DNA of 64,000 bases from Cephalotus follicularis (GCA_001972305.1 BDDD01005119.1:1-64000); one strand, 5' to 3'. Counted from the first letter of the stretch, positions 1 to 11,679 are shown. The notes: a model not told the origin generated them from the letters alone. Numbers and translations: made by a program.

Positions 1-70
1 CGGGTAGGGTCGGGTAGGGTACGGGTTCTATTGTCCTTATGCGGGTAGGGTACGGGTACAAAGAAACCCG
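1..70. repeat. CGGGTA-type short repeat cluster
   Basis: The first 70 bases hold several copies of CGGGTAGGGT and GGGTACGGGT, followed by GACCCG further on. Such GGGT/ACCC clusters are common in the subterminal parts of plant hAT transposons, so this may be the end of an element that starts left of the window. No terminal inverted repeat is visible here, so the family is an inference. Confidence 0.4.
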
Positions 71-2839
71 CACAATAACCGACCCGTTGCCACGCATGAC
101 AAGGCAGTAGCAACTTGCTACTTATGGAGACGTGCTTCATAACCTTTATTCTTTTTCCCTTGTGCTTTCTACCCCATGTAGAGCTCCGCATCACATGGCG
201 CCATCCCCTTTACATCACTAATATTATTCCCCAACCCTTCTTTGTATCCAACCAACCATCTTCTGTCTCCTTCATGCCATCATTTTCACAAGTTATATAT
301 CCCTAAACTTACTTGTTTATAAGATTATTAACATCATTATTAAATCTAACTTGGACCATCTTCGGGCACTTTGCTAATCAGTGGTCTCTATTGTAAATCC
401 AAGATTTCATATATAATTGTTACTGTGGTCCTCTCTCCTATTGTCAACTCAAAGCATATCTTATATATCTCCAATCTAATGTAATGGTCCTTGTTTTAAT
501 TTGGTACCATCATAACATGTCTTGATATACACTGCAATGCCCCTAAAGCTAACCCCTGTCTCATTCAAAGTCCTAATTCTAAGCTTAAAAAAAAGCATCA
601 AAATTGTGGAGACACAACATGTGCAACACTGCTAGTGTTGATGAGACGCATGCGCAATCGTGTCATGTGGACTTAGTGGCTTAGTGGTAGAGGTATATTT
701 GGTTGTTGGTGGGGTACGTATATATTATAGCCACCTCCTCTCTCTCTATATATGTATTCACGTAATCTAGTTCACCAATCACATCTCCAAAGTAATTGAT
801 GATTGCCAATTTCGACTGACACGAAAGTTATATACAACATGTTCCATCCTCATTGGGCCACTGAATGTCCTTTGTCTTGATCTTATCATCCTTCAATGTC
901 AAATGACTTAAGGACCATTGATAGATATCGATAGATAGGTCATGATCATATTGTTTCTCCAATAATGGTTATTTTTTTCTCATTTTTGGTGGATACCTTG
1001 ATAGAGTTTATTTTGTTTAATGGGCTTCATTAAAAAAAAAAAAAAGGGTTTTAACCAATCTTCTTCTTTTCTTCCACGAGAGCAAGAGTGCAACTGGATT
1101 TCCAAACCTTATTAGAAGTCCTAATTGCTTTTGGCCCAATATAGCCATTTTTATGATGCCAAACTGATGACTGATGTATTGATTTTCCACGTTGGGCTTT
1201 TTATTACAAGTGTATCCAAGCTCAACATAATGTATTCCTCGACCGAATTTAGCCTCAGAGCATATTATGATAAAGTATATAAAAATAGATTTTAGAAAAG
1301 CGTAAACTCGTAGAGTCTACGTAGTAAGACATGTAGCAGCACTTGATGATGTGTCGATCATTTAAAAATTGTAATTTTTTTAATTTATTATTTGTATTTT
1401 GTATATCCAAAAGAATAATTTAAATTTTAATGGTCAATTTTTTATTAAAAAAATTAGGCTGGTATATTATTAAAACGAAAAAGAGAGTAAGGTGTCTACA
1501 CAAAGTGGTTTGATTGCATTACCACAATTCACAAACAAAAGACCCAAAACAAAAGTGAAAAAACTAGAGGCCTTTTACAAATAATGTTTACTAATAAGTG
1601 CCAATATATACCAAAATGGTATAATGCAACAACTGCATTTAATAAACTTTATCTTTATGCTGCAGACGTAGTGAGAGGATGGCTGCTGCTTCCCACCGAC
1701 ACTATAGTTGAGTGAACCCCCAAAGTGCAAGATTCCCCAATGTTTCTTCCACTCTTATGTCTGTCTACCAACAGTATGCCTATTGCCTATCAATCCTGAA
1801 TGAGAAGGACCATGTAAGTTGTTGCTAGCCTACTCCTATCTCCTATTGTGTCATGTTGTGTAGGGTCTAAGCTTTTGGATCAAGTAATTTTATTTTAATG
1901 CTCTACCACGATACTCTTGTTTTAGCTTTAGTGTTGGACAACAGCCATCACTGTCAGGCAAATTTTAGTTGGCATTTAAGATCTACTAGATCAACCAATC
2001 CTGCAGATTCCATGCAGACTGATGGCTATCAGGCTATCAGCTCAAGGTTGCTATCTGCAAGATCTCGAAACAAACTTGCCAATTCTGACAGTAGATGTAA
2101 ATAACCCAATGTTGGTTTGCTTGTTGTTATCAAGGCACTTTACAGGACTAGCATTCTGTTAATTTTTCATTTCAGTGGCAAAGATGATTTATGATAAAGT
2201 CATTCTAGTGCTGAAGGATGCTTTAAGTATATATGCTACCATGATTCCCTCTGTCTGATATTTTGGCAATGTAGCTACTGTGATTATGTGCAATGATCTA
2301 AACAAAGATCTGTTCTCTAATGAAAGTCTAACCTGTAGAAATAGTTTTAAGTAAATGTTGTACTTGATTTTTTGTACCTAACTTTGTTAAAGGTAGATTA
2401 CAGAGTGCATGCACGAATAGTAGAAATGAATAGGTGAACATCATCAAGTGAGCCTAGCACCATTTTGTGATTTTGTGACATGAGGATTACAAGTGACAAG
2501 TATGAAATAATGTTTATATGACTGTACATTGTCTAGTTATTGAAAAAAACTGCAGGAGTGAGTAGATATGTGCTTTAGGTGAGTCCTCCTCTCATGTTTG
2601 GTCTCCAAAAGTAAAATGGCCCTAATTTTAGGTAAAAGCTTGAGTTGCTATTTAGCTTTCTAGGTGACAATTAGGGTCATTACCTACTATTAATGAATTC
2701 TATTTACAACCTTGTAAAAATCCTTGGCATTGCCAGGCTTTCTCTAGCAACTTTTTCCAAGCGTTTTTCATATCCTACTGACATTCAAGCTTTCAAAAAA
2801 TGAATGCCAAAATTAGATATCACAAAATTTTCAATTAAA
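71..2839. other. Intergenic AT-rich DNA, no gene supported
   Basis: No long open frame and no recognisable transposon protein. Short frames at 115-306 and 1898-2104 are not family members I recognise. The second includes a moderately codon-like stretch around 1975-2095, but nothing links it to other exons. The stretch contains poly-A/T runs and TA-rich stretches typical of plant intergenic DNA. It also forms the downstream flank of the UGT gene that ends at 2840. Confidence 0.6.
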
Positions 2840-4315
2840 CTACTTGTACTTGAATGCTGTAATCTCCTCAATTAGAGTCTTCATGTCATTGAAAGATGAT
2901 CCGCCACGTTCAACTGCATTCCTTGCCAGTTCTCCAAGTCGAGTGGCATTTTTCCTCATCACTAATGCTTCACCCCTGTCACTCATCACTGCATTCACTG
3001 CCTTCATGATTTTGTCTCTATTTATCAAAGGTGTTTCCTGCATTGCCCACAACTTCCACACCTCATTGCCAACTGGTACCCCAAATTTCAGCACCTGAGT
3101 CACCAGCTTCTCATTGTAAAATTGCTCTGCAAAAATTGGCCATGTCACCATTGGCACACCCGCACTCACACCTTCAAGGATAGAGTTCCAGCCACAATGG
3201 GTCAAGAACCCCCCAATTGCCGGATGCTCAAGTATCAAAATCTGCGGCGCCCATCCTCTTATTATCAATCCTTTGCTGCTTTCCCTTGCTTTGCATTCGA
3301 ATCCTTCTGGTAACCATTCTTCTTTCTGCAGATCATTATCGTCATCTTTGTTGGGTAAGACTTTTCCCACAACCCATATGAATGAATGGCCTGAATCTTC
3401 AAGTGCATTAGCAATCTCGGTTACTTGAATCCTGCTAAATCGTGTCAGGCTTCCAAAACAAATGTATAAAACAGAGTTGGGTTTCTTGTTATCAAGCCAA
3501 TTCAGGCAGTTGTGTCCAGAAACAGAAGCTGTGTCTCCTCTATCAGCTTTATCATCTGCATCTCTATTGAAGAGAGATACTGGGCCCAAATGCCACGCCT
3601 TCATTCCTATAACTTCCCTAAAATGATCAATGTAAGCTGGTTCTAACTCATAAAAACTGTTCATCAAAACCCCAAAGCTTTTCCTCTCAGCCTCTTTGAC
3701 CTTCTCAAAAAAAGCAGAGAAGTCGGTTTTGGTTTTCACAATATCTGGTAGTTGTGATCTTGTGAGTGCTACTTGATCTGGCAGGTTCGGGACAATAAAC
3801 GTTTCTGTATCGGTTAGGATGTTTCGGTGAGGCTGGTAACGTTCAATACTATCTGAGACACAGAGATTAAAGAAACCACTGCCACTAAAGGCAATCCTTG
3901 GTATGTTGAGCTCACTGGCGACCTCAGCAGTCCATGGGAAGAGATAATCAGAGGCAATGCAGTCAGGCTTGCGTTCACGAAAGAGTTGCTCAATATATGG
4001 TTGGAGCAAGTCTATAGCATGAAATAACTTAAAGGTCATTTCTGGGGTTGGAATGGAATTTAAGTTTTCGCCGCCTTCAGGGAGGCCAACTTCTGCAGCA
4101 GGAAATCGGACACTTTCAACTGTAATCTGGCGGCCAGATTCGATATCTCGGTCTATGGTATTTTTGAAGCGAAGGGCGTTCATGGTTGTAGTGACTATGG
4201 TAACCTTAGCATTGTTTGCAGCAAACAGCCTAGCCATGTCTACCATTGGCATCATGTGGCCTGGTGCTAAGAAGGGAAGGAACATAACATGAATTTGGTG
4301 ATCATTTGATTCCAT
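2840..4315 (-). CDS. UDP-glycosyltransferase (GT1, UGT73-like)
   Basis: Plant family 1 glycosyltransferase, 491 aa, a usual length for the family, in one uninterrupted exon starting at ATG (4315) and ending at 2840. Such enzymes move a sugar from a UDP-sugar to small acceptors (flavonoids, coumarins, hormones such as abscisate) in the cytosol. His20 (in APGH) and Asp123 (in ASDY) match the catalytic His-Asp pair. The C-terminal PSPG donor box spans residues 355-398, starting WAPQ, containing HCGWNS and ending FAEQ; the final Gln is the usual sign of UDP-glucose preference. The sequence resembles group D (UGT73) scopoletin or abscisate glucosyltransferases from memory, but the acceptor cannot be read from sequence. 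There is no signal peptide. The frame has no breaks, so it is probably functional. Its upstream DNA from about 4486 is occupied by an inverted-repeat element. Confidence 0.95.
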   Translation of the reverse strand: MESNDHQIHVMFLPFLAPGHMMPMVDMARLFAANNAKVTIVTTTMNALRFKNTIDRDIESGRQITVESVRFPAAEVGLPEGGENLNSIPTPEMTFKLFHAIDLLQPYIEQLFRERKPDCIASDYLFPWTAEVASELNIPRIAFSGSGFFNLCVSDSIERYQPHRNILTDTETFIVPNLPDQVALTRSQLPDIVKTKTDFSAFFEKVKEAERKSFGVLMNSFYELEPAYIDHFREVIGMKAWHLGPVSLFNRDADDKADRGDTASVSGHNCLNWLDNKKPNSVLYICFGSLTRFSRIQVTEIANALEDSGHSFIWVVGKVLPNKDDDNDLQKEEWLPEGFECKARESSKGLIIRGWAPQILILEHPAIGGFLTHCGWNSILEGVSAGVPMVTWPIFAEQFYNEKLVTQVLKFGVPVGNEVWKLWAMQETPLINRDKIMKAVNAVMSDRGEALVMRKNATRLGELARNAVERGGSSFNDMKTLIEEITAFKYK

Positions 4316-4485
4316 TCTTGGACTCTCAATCTGGATTTTGAGAGAAAAAGAGAGAGAGAATTTAGAGATGCAGAACGTCGAATCCTACTCCCCAGAATAT
4401 GGAGTACTGAGCCAATTTGATCTTTCACAATAAAGTGATAGATGGAACTGCATGGCATGCGCTTCAGCTATGGGATTGGCTGTTG

Positions 4486-5622
4486 TCGCAGTAAAGTCCC
4501 AAGGTTGTTGAGGTTGATTTGAATTTTTTAATAGAAGATCAAGTGCTAACTGTTAAACTGAATATAATATATAATCAGTGACCGTCCTGTCAAAACAGAA
4601 GAGAAGTTCCTTTACTGATTAACAATTTCACTGAATATAGGTCCACCTACTAGAATTCATCTCTATGTTTTAGGCAGGCAATACAACTATACAAGCTTTT
4701 AATAGAAGATCAAGTGCTAACTGTTAAACTGAATATATAATCAGTGACCATCCTGTCATAACAAAAGAGAAGTTCCTTTACTGATTAACAAATTCACTAA
4801 ATTTAGGTCCACCCACTAATATTCATCTCTATGTTTTAGACACGCAATACAACTATACAAAGCATAATGTAGCCAATAAGATCCAATTAAACAAATTCTT
4901 TGTCTTCGATATAAAAATTTGTAACAGAAAATAGGTGACTGTTTAATTAGAATTACAATTTATAAAGTAGACAGAATTGCAACAAACATTTAGGTTCTCC
5001 TTTTCTTCTTTGATTGCTGGAAACTACACTACGAGGGAACTTGACAACGTCATGAACAACTCTTGCCGCTTAAATTTGAAGTCAATTACTTAATATGTTT
5101 CCATTTATTTTCATTGGTTCTATACATCTGCCCTTTTTCGATGCATTTCTAGCGACGGCACCTGGAACCACACTGCTGCTGACATTTCTGGAACACCTCT
5201 AATAGAGGGACAAATAGTCAATTTTTCATGAATTAAATTTGAAGGGTCAAAATTTGTTTAGAGCATTACCAAATGCCCACAGTGGTGTAGCAACTAGCAA
5301 TCAAAAAGAAATGAAGAACGTAAATGATTGTTGTAGTTCTGTCTAATTTATAAAATTTAATTCTTTCACCTATTTTCTGTGGTTATTAACTTTCAAATCA
5401 AAGACTACCAATTTGTTTAATTGGATCTTTTCGTATTGTGCGCCTAAAAATAGAGATGCAGATGATGTAGGCGGTTCTAAATTCAGCGAGTTTGTTAATC
5501 GGTAATGTAACATATCTTCCTTCAAAACAGGATGGTCACTGATTATATATTCAGTTTAATCAGTTAACACTTATTTTTTATAGCAAAATTCAAATGAACA
5601 TCAACAACCATGACTTACAACA
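4486..5622. repeat. Long imperfect inverted-repeat (foldback/MULE-like) element
   Basis: The left arm (from GGTTGTTG at 4503 to about 5090) is matched in reverse complement by the right arm (about 5155 to CAACAACC at 5602-5609). Matching blocks include TTTGAATTTT near both ends, the ATAATCAGTGACC block, CCAATTAAACAAATT and CAGAAAATAGGTGA. The arms are roughly 450-600 bp and diverged, and there is no coding content between them. This is the layout of a non-autonomous foldback or Mutator-like element, but no target duplication was found, so an inverted duplication of promoter DNA remains possible. It begins about 170 bp upstream of the UGT start codon. Confidence 0.65.
4526..4866. repeat. 171-bp tandem duplication in the left arm
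   Basis: Two head-to-tail copies, 4526-4696 and 4697-about 4866, each starting TTTTAATAGAAGATCAAG and ending near ACAACTATACAA. They differ by a modest number of substitutions and small indels (for example GACCGTCC against GACCATCC). The right arm of the inverted repeat has only one counterpart, so the duplication arose in the left arm, the side nearer the UGT gene. Confidence 0.85.
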
Positions 5623-6919
5623 AGAAAAGATGCGTGCTTACAAATTCAGAATACATGATGTAACAAGATATTAGAAATTCTGTTAAAAAGTGTAACAGGA
5701 CTATAATTCTCACCAATAGCCCAAATATAACAATCAACTAAGTTCACTCTCTAAAGCATTTCACAAACACCTCATGCCCAATATACAAAAACCCACATTT
5801 CTTATGAACATGCACTAAAAGAATAATAACCCAATCAAACAAATCATTAGCAACTCTACCAATAAAAAAAAAAAAGCGTGACACCGTCTCCCAAAACCAA
5901 AATCAACATTATTTGTAACAGATTCTTTGTTGCCATTCTCGGGCACAAACAATGCCTTTAAGTGCTCTTAGAGCCTGTGCATTAATCAGAAATCAATTTA
6001 TCAAACAACACCAATCTCCCAAAATTAATGGGTAATTTTGCATTAGAGTAAACGGGTGATCCATAGAAAAAAAAGAAAATACTTTAAGTAGATGATGACT
6101 GATGAGCTTGTGAGGAGATTAAAGACATACCATCCAGAAACGCAATTGGGCGCCCCCCAAAAAAGCAAAGAAATAGAAAAGATAAGGTGGTATCACTTAC
6201 AAGCAACGGCGCATCAGCAAGGCAGCAACAAAAACTTGCAGCAAATGGTAAAAAAAAATAATTAAAAATAAGGGAGAAATGGGGAAACAAATGTGGTGGA
6301 GGAAGCGATGGAGAGGATGAGGGAGGTGTAAAATGTCAAGTGCAAACTGAAAAACTCCTGGAGAGAGACAAATATATATTTAGGGGCATGTTGGTAATAT
6401 TCGAATCCGATAGGGATATTTTAGTAATTATATTCGGAGGTGAACAAGTCGGATTTCATTACCCAAATCTATTTCTGAGGGGGAGGGGGGCTAACCTCAT
6501 GGCAAGTGTCAACTACCCACGAAAAATTAGGTCATAAAATTAAGGTTAAATGCACATAAATTAGCTAAATTATTGGTTGGTGAAACCTATATATATTTTT
6601 TAATTATTTTTCTGGGGCATAATTATCTTAAAAGATTAGTAAGTAAAATTTATGCCTCCAAAGTTTTCATTTTAAGAGAAATTTTTGGGTGAGATTTTAT
6701 ATTTAAGTTAACTAGAGTGAATAATAACAAACAATTTAATTGAACATTTTAAGTTAGAAATAGGAAGGATATTATAGCTTATTGGTCTCTAGGCCACACA
6801 TGTTGCGTGTGCAAAACTATTGTTTAAGTTGAAAAACATCAATTGAAAAAGATAGCAATGCAAAGTGCCTTATATCAATTAAAAAAATAATAATTTTAAT
6901 ACTAAATTTAGGTATTAAG
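5623..6919. other. Intergenic DNA, no gene supported
   Basis: AT-rich, with A-runs. Short frames on both strands (6084-6290, 6340-6537) are low-complexity and match nothing I know. No repeat ends were recognised apart from the LTR that starts at 6920. Confidence 0.55.
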
Positions 6920-7482
6920 TGATATGGAAAAAATTCTTTATAAGCCTGATGACGCGTGTCAGGAGAGGAGGACAATAGCTGTCTTTCCAGGGAATGAGCG
7001 CATGAAGTATATGTCTTGTCATCAATCAAGGAAAAGGTCTCCCAAACAGTCTGTCACGCCGCACAGGCCAGGAGGCCAGGCTTGCACGCCCGCGCAGCCA
7101 TACAGATAGGCTGACACCTCGTCACGTCAGTGTGAGGAAAGAAACTGACAAGCCGCCACAACCCTTCAATCCATTAATGGGCTTGCGGCTATGGACACCA
7201 AATGGGGAGGAGACCAAGGGAAATGTCAGAGCCATTGACGTTCTCTCTCTAGGGGCAGCCAACTCCCGATTGGACGCTCATCAATCACAGACATTCCTAT
7301 AAATACCAGTTCAACAGTCAATACAAAGGTTAGCCATTTTTATAACACATGAAAAACCAAAAATACTCTCTGTACAACTGATAACTTGAGCGTCGGAGTG
7401 TCGGACAGATTCCTACGTTCCCCTAAACAAATCAAACCCTTACACGTGGGGTACTATTGTAGGAGAGATTTCTGCATCAACA
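6920..7482 (+). mobile_element. Solo LTR, Tat-type Gypsy (same family as Gypsy-1, diverged)
   Basis: 563 bp from TGATATGG to ATCAACA. It is flanked by TTAAG at 6915-6919 and TTAAG at 7483-7487, a perfect 5-bp target duplication. It shares the start (TGATATGG), the ACGCGTGTC region, the CTATAAATACCAGTTCAACA TATA region, the CTTGAGCGTCGGAGTGTC block and the end GAGATTTCTGCATCAACA with the Gypsy-1 LTR, but is shorter and diverged. No internal sequence follows, so it is the product of LTR-LTR recombination. Confidence 0.85.
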
Positions 7483-8040
7483 TTAAGCATCTAAACTCAA
7501 TTATATCACATAATTTACAAACTCAAATTCAATATAACAATGTCACTAAAAAAGAAAGAAGAAGTATGAAAAATTTCATAAACAAAAAACCAGAGAAAAA
7601 CAAATACAAACACATGTCGAATCATCACCAAATATAAATATAAGTATAAAGATCATACTATACCTAGATAAAAACCTGGGCTAATACACGGAAATTATTA
7701 TTAAATCCTAGTGTTTTATGTAGGATAGTGAGATTAAATAACAGTGCATTTAGGTTTCCCCTTTATATATTGGATAGATAGATAGATGCCTTTTACCATT
7801 TAGGGACTATCTATGTTTTTTTTTTCCCCTTTATTTTCTATGGAATAAGCAGGTAGTTTTATTTGCCTATGTGTGAACTTGGGCATTAACAAATGGATTA
7901 CTTTCTTTCTCCAATTCTGTTCAACTTTCAATTTGAGATGCAATGGGACTAGAGATTGTAAATCATGTATTTATCTATTAGATCCAAGCAATTTGAAGCA
8001 AAGTTAATCGATTTGGACCGAATATTTTAGACTCATTTTT
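7483..8040. other. Intergenic DNA, nothing recognised
   Basis: AT-rich sequence with a GATA run near 7775. No gene or repeat ends seen. Confidence 0.5.
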
Positions 8041-9500
8041 AGAAAAATATGTGTATCTATTTATATTGTATGAACAATCTTATTTATTTATTCAGTAATA
8101 ATATATGGTTTTAATAATTAACTCACATGATAATTATTATGATGAAGCTCATATAATTAAAATAAAGAAAATATAATTGTGATGAGATCATAATAGTGAG
8201 ATATATTGTTCTTACATATGTTTTATTCTTAAATATTTCTAATCATATAATCACTATAATGGACATTAGTGAATCTGGATAGATTAGCACATATGATGAT
8301 TCACTCAAGTGGAAGTATGACTGATCTCACAATCATTAGTACAGTGGACACTAGAACATATATGTGGATACTTATTAGAGAATAAGTTTACTGAGTTGGT
8401 CTGACTAAGAACAACTAAATGGAGTTATCAATACATGTCAATTAGGAGTTCTTTGTTACAACTGTGCATGTGGTCCTTAGACTTAAGACACCATAGTTTT
8501 CTTGTGCATATGATATCATATTTTGATGTGATTCTAAATAGTTCTTCAAATTATCATAAGATGAAATATTGGATATGACTGATTTTTTATGGAGGCATGT
8601 GAGTGGTCAACAAAGAATTTATCACCCTTGTGATAAATGTTCTATGCAGCCTGATTAATTCATGATTCAAAAAGTCTCTAACTAGAGCAGGATGTAAATT
8701 AGAAAATGAGTTTTCTAATTTCATCATGAGTTATGAAATCAATGACGAAGTACATATAATTAAATTATTGGGATTTAACCGATAAATCCGTACCCTAGAT
8801 TTAATTGGAGCATTGTTTGGTGGAATGACTGTTGTAATTGAAAATGTTCACAGTATTTTATTCATATTATTTGGGTAGTCATACACTATTATGCATCAAT
8901 TTTGACTTCTAACATCCCAAAATAATTAATGAGATTAATTATATGTTACTTCTAATTAATTAAATGTAAGAGTTGTATATTTACTGTAATCATAATATTG
9001 AACCTAAGGGTCACACACAAAATCGTATAATTGAATTAGAGAAAAGTTTGTGGTTATTCCATAATTAAATTAAGCTGAGATTTAATTAGTAATCATGAAA
9101 ATCTATTAAACCTAGGAACGTATTTTCTACACAACCTCCTCCTTAATAGAGTATCTATATAAGAAGATTTAACGCTAAGAAAAGGCTAGCTACTTTTAGC
9201 ATCTCATACTTTCTCTTTGGCAAGACTAATATAGACCTATATTTCAGAGTGTTCGTGTGGATATACTCAGATTAGGTAAGACTAATACTTAGATTGTGTG
9301 ATTTGCTGTGAAGTTTCAGAATTATCTTCGATCATCAAACGAATGTACAAATTGTTCGAAACTTCTTTATGGATTTTTTATACAATAAGTTCGATCTTGG
9401 GGTAGAGAATCAATAAAAATTTTAAAATTTCTTCGTGCGTGGTTACCGATTTTCTTATACCCATTTATTTAATGGGTCTGGTCGACCCAATCCCTCAACA
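8041..9500 (+). mobile_element. Possible Copia solo LTR or LTR remnant
   Basis: Non-coding AT-rich sequence with a TATA-like CTATATAAGAAG near 9160, a transcript-leader-like stretch after it, and an end reading CCCTCAACA at 9500. The layout resembles long Copia LTRs such as the one at 11680-13908. The left end is not defined and no convincing target duplication was found, so the class is tentative. Confidence 0.3.
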
Positions 9501-9838
9501 AAGTAGTACAGATCAATCTGACCCGCCGGATAACGGTTAATGTGTTGAACCCGTTTATCTTAAAAAAAAGCAAAATAAAACGTTGTAATAATTAAAAACT
9601 TAAAAGCTCATCTCTATACGACAAAACCTATTTCCTAAACTGCTAAACACTCGCAGTCCCACAAAGAGAAGCATCAACTCGTCGCCTCGCCAATCCAGCC
9701 AATGAAGTCAGTAAATCGCTACATCTAGCCTTCAGGTAAACATCGAACATTGTAAGTTGATATCTAGTCTACTAATCTAATCTACACAATCAATACATTA
9801 GAAGGATTTTTATATCTTAAAAACTGAAAAACTGACAT
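9501..9838. other. Possible 5' flank of a hAT element
   Basis: Contains GACCCGCC, GATAACGG and GAACCCG motifs of the kind found near hAT ends, and lies upstream of hAT transposase pieces at 10866 and 17785. There is no coding frame. The link to hAT is inferred from position and motif only. Confidence 0.25.
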
Positions 9839-10863
9839 TGTTAGTTGACTAATAAATTTTATTGGTCGACCAAGTTCTTCAAATCTGGAAAAATTTGTAG
9901 TTTAATTAAATTTAGTCGGCCATCCTTTTGGGAAGGGTTTTCCAAGCGCGCAATATTAGTCGACTAAGTCAAATTATTAGTCGACCAACTCTTCATTAGT
10001 TGACAAAGTGTCTCATTTTTGTTGACCAACAATGACTCTTTATTTTTGAGGGTTTGCATGCTCTGTTTCATTAGTCGACCAACTAAATTTATTAGTCGAC
10101 TAATTTGTCCCAACGGTCAAATTTTTTAAATACTTAGTCGACCAATAAAACTATTAGTCGACTAATTTCGTGCAACACTTAATAATCACTTGTTTCAATG
10201 CTCCAACGGCTACCTATCTACTTCCAACGACTAGTAGCACTTTTATGCTATAAATTGAAGAGTTTTGAAGCCTAAGAATATCAAGAAATAACGTGCAAAA
10301 GTCAGAATCAAATCAAAGTGCTCAAGCTTATTATTAAAGCTCATTTTCTTTGAAAAAGCTCTCATTGTACTTTTTATTTGCTCACTTTGTTTTGAGAGTT
10401 GTGTGTAATTTATTCAAGCTATACTCAACTTTCTAGAGGTTACATAAAGACACTACTTTGTAATCAAATCAAAATTGTAAAGGGTTAGTCATACCCTAGT
10501 GAGAGAAAAGAGAGTTTGAGTGAAGAACTCTCTTGGGGTGATTGAGGCCAATCTTCCGAAGTTGTAAGGTGTAGTTTGCTCTCGTAAATCAAATCATCTA
10601 TTGTATTCGGGTGGATACTAAAGGAACTCAAGAATACTTGAAGAAGTGGACGTAGGCACAAGTTTGCCGAACTACTATAAATTTGTTTGCTTTTTTCTTT
10701 CCCTACACTTTTTATTTACTTGCAAGTACTTTGTTATATATAAATTGCTTGTATTATTTGTTTTGAATCATGGTATTTCTTAATTGTAATAAATTTTTAA
10801 CAAGTTATAAAATTTCTCAAAACCCAATTCACCCCTCTTTTGGGTTGCCTAATTGGACCTTCA
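9839..10863 (+). mobile_element. Solo LTR, Copia (SIRE-type), with palindrome array
   Basis: About 1025 bp beginning TGTTAGTTGACTAA and ending near GGACCTTCA. The first third carries repeated TTAGTCGACTAA / GGTCGACCAA palindromes. It then has a TATA-like CTATAAATTGAAG (about 10249) and the CCAATTCACCCCTCTT(TT)GGGTTGCC motif near the end, which I know from SIRE-type Copia LTRs. No gag or pol follows. A clean 5-bp target duplication was not found, so the exact ends may be off by several bases. Confidence 0.6.
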
Positions 10864-10865
10864 AT

Positions 10866-10950
10866 TTCTATCTCTAGGAACACTTGCAAGGCTGATATTT
10901 TTAAAATCCACAGAAGAGAAAAGGAGAAAATTAAGTGTGTCTTAGAGAGT
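10866..10950 (+). pseudogene. hAT transposase fragment (N-terminal region)
   Basis: One frame reads SISRNTCKADIFKIH followed by REKEKIKCVLES. This matches the SRNT-x-K-x-D-(I/V) motif with a following lysine-rich helix, found ahead of the catalytic core in plant BED-type hAT transposases. It lies directly between the solo LTR ending at 10863 and a decayed Copia element, so the transposase gene seems to have been split by insertions. A matching C-terminal piece lies at 17785-18167. Confidence 0.5.
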
Positions 10951-11021
10951 TGCTAGTAGAGTATGCCTGACTTCGGATTTGTGCACATTTTTATTTATAA
11001 AAAATAAATAAAATAAAAAAA

Positions 11022-11130
11022 GCTACAATGTTGCCGCTGCTACAATAACGGTGCTACAGTACTGACGCTACAGTACCACAGCTACAGTAAATCGCTATAG
11101 CATCGCCGCTACAGTAACTACTACAGTACT
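11022..11130. repeat. GCTACAGTA-type degenerate tandem repeat
   Basis: At least eight imperfect copies of GCTACAGTA / GCTACAATG / CGCCGCTACAGTA within about 110 bp, just upstream of the gag of the Copia element that follows. It is not coding. Confidence 0.7.
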
Positions 11131-11388
11131 TTTTGCGTATTTGTTTTAAATCTTTATTACATATACTTGTTAAATAATATTGTTTTGGTGGGTGTTGAGA
11201 GTTGTGTGATGACTGTGTCAATTAATTAAGTGATTGTGTGATGAGATTCAATTGATCCTCTATTAAGATTATGTTTTGTCGTCAGTTTGTGGTATTTTCT
11301 TCGTGGTGATTATGTTAGTGTGGTGATTTGTGTTCAATTGGATCTCATCAAACTATCTCTATTATTGTGGTGGTTATTCTATTAGTTA

Positions 11389-11679
11389 TTGTGTAGTGAT
11401 TTCGGATTGCGAGCTGCTATGTCAACTGGTTCAGAGACCTCATCCTCTTTGACTTCAGATGGTATTTCTCCTATTTCTAGTTCTGTGGTTGGTTCTTTTG
11501 GTATTTTGCAAAGTGGTCCTCAGGGTATGACTGGTCTACCTACGACCTTGCCTAAATTGGATGGTACTAATTATTCAACATGGTCCATGACAATATCTAC
11601 TTTCATTGAGGCTAGTAATCATTCTTAGTGGCTTGATTATGATCCTCCAATTGATGCTACTGCTTTGCGAGCTTGGAAA
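11389..11679 (+). pseudogene. Copia-A gag, N-terminal part
   Basis: The first frame reads on through LPKLDGTNYSTWS and TISTFIEAS, typical of the start of plant Copia gag (DUF4219/UBN2 region), then meets a stop after ASNHS. The frame continues as WLDYDPPIDATALRAWK, where it is interrupted at 11680 by a solo LTR. The conserved tryptophans and the DGTNY motif support the call. Confidence 0.75.

Noticed and set aside
1898-2104. Host exon of 68 codons
   Set aside because: Some codon-like texture, but no partner exon, no clear splice signals and no recognised family.
6084-6290. 68-aa hydrophobic minus-strand peptide with Phe/Cys run
   Set aside because: Reads through A/T-rich low-complexity DNA; no support beyond an open frame.
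7562-9505. AAGTA flanks suggesting an LTR from 7567 to 9500
   Set aside because: A 5-bp match followed by TG is expected by chance in this length, and the sequence at 7567 does not look like an LTR start.
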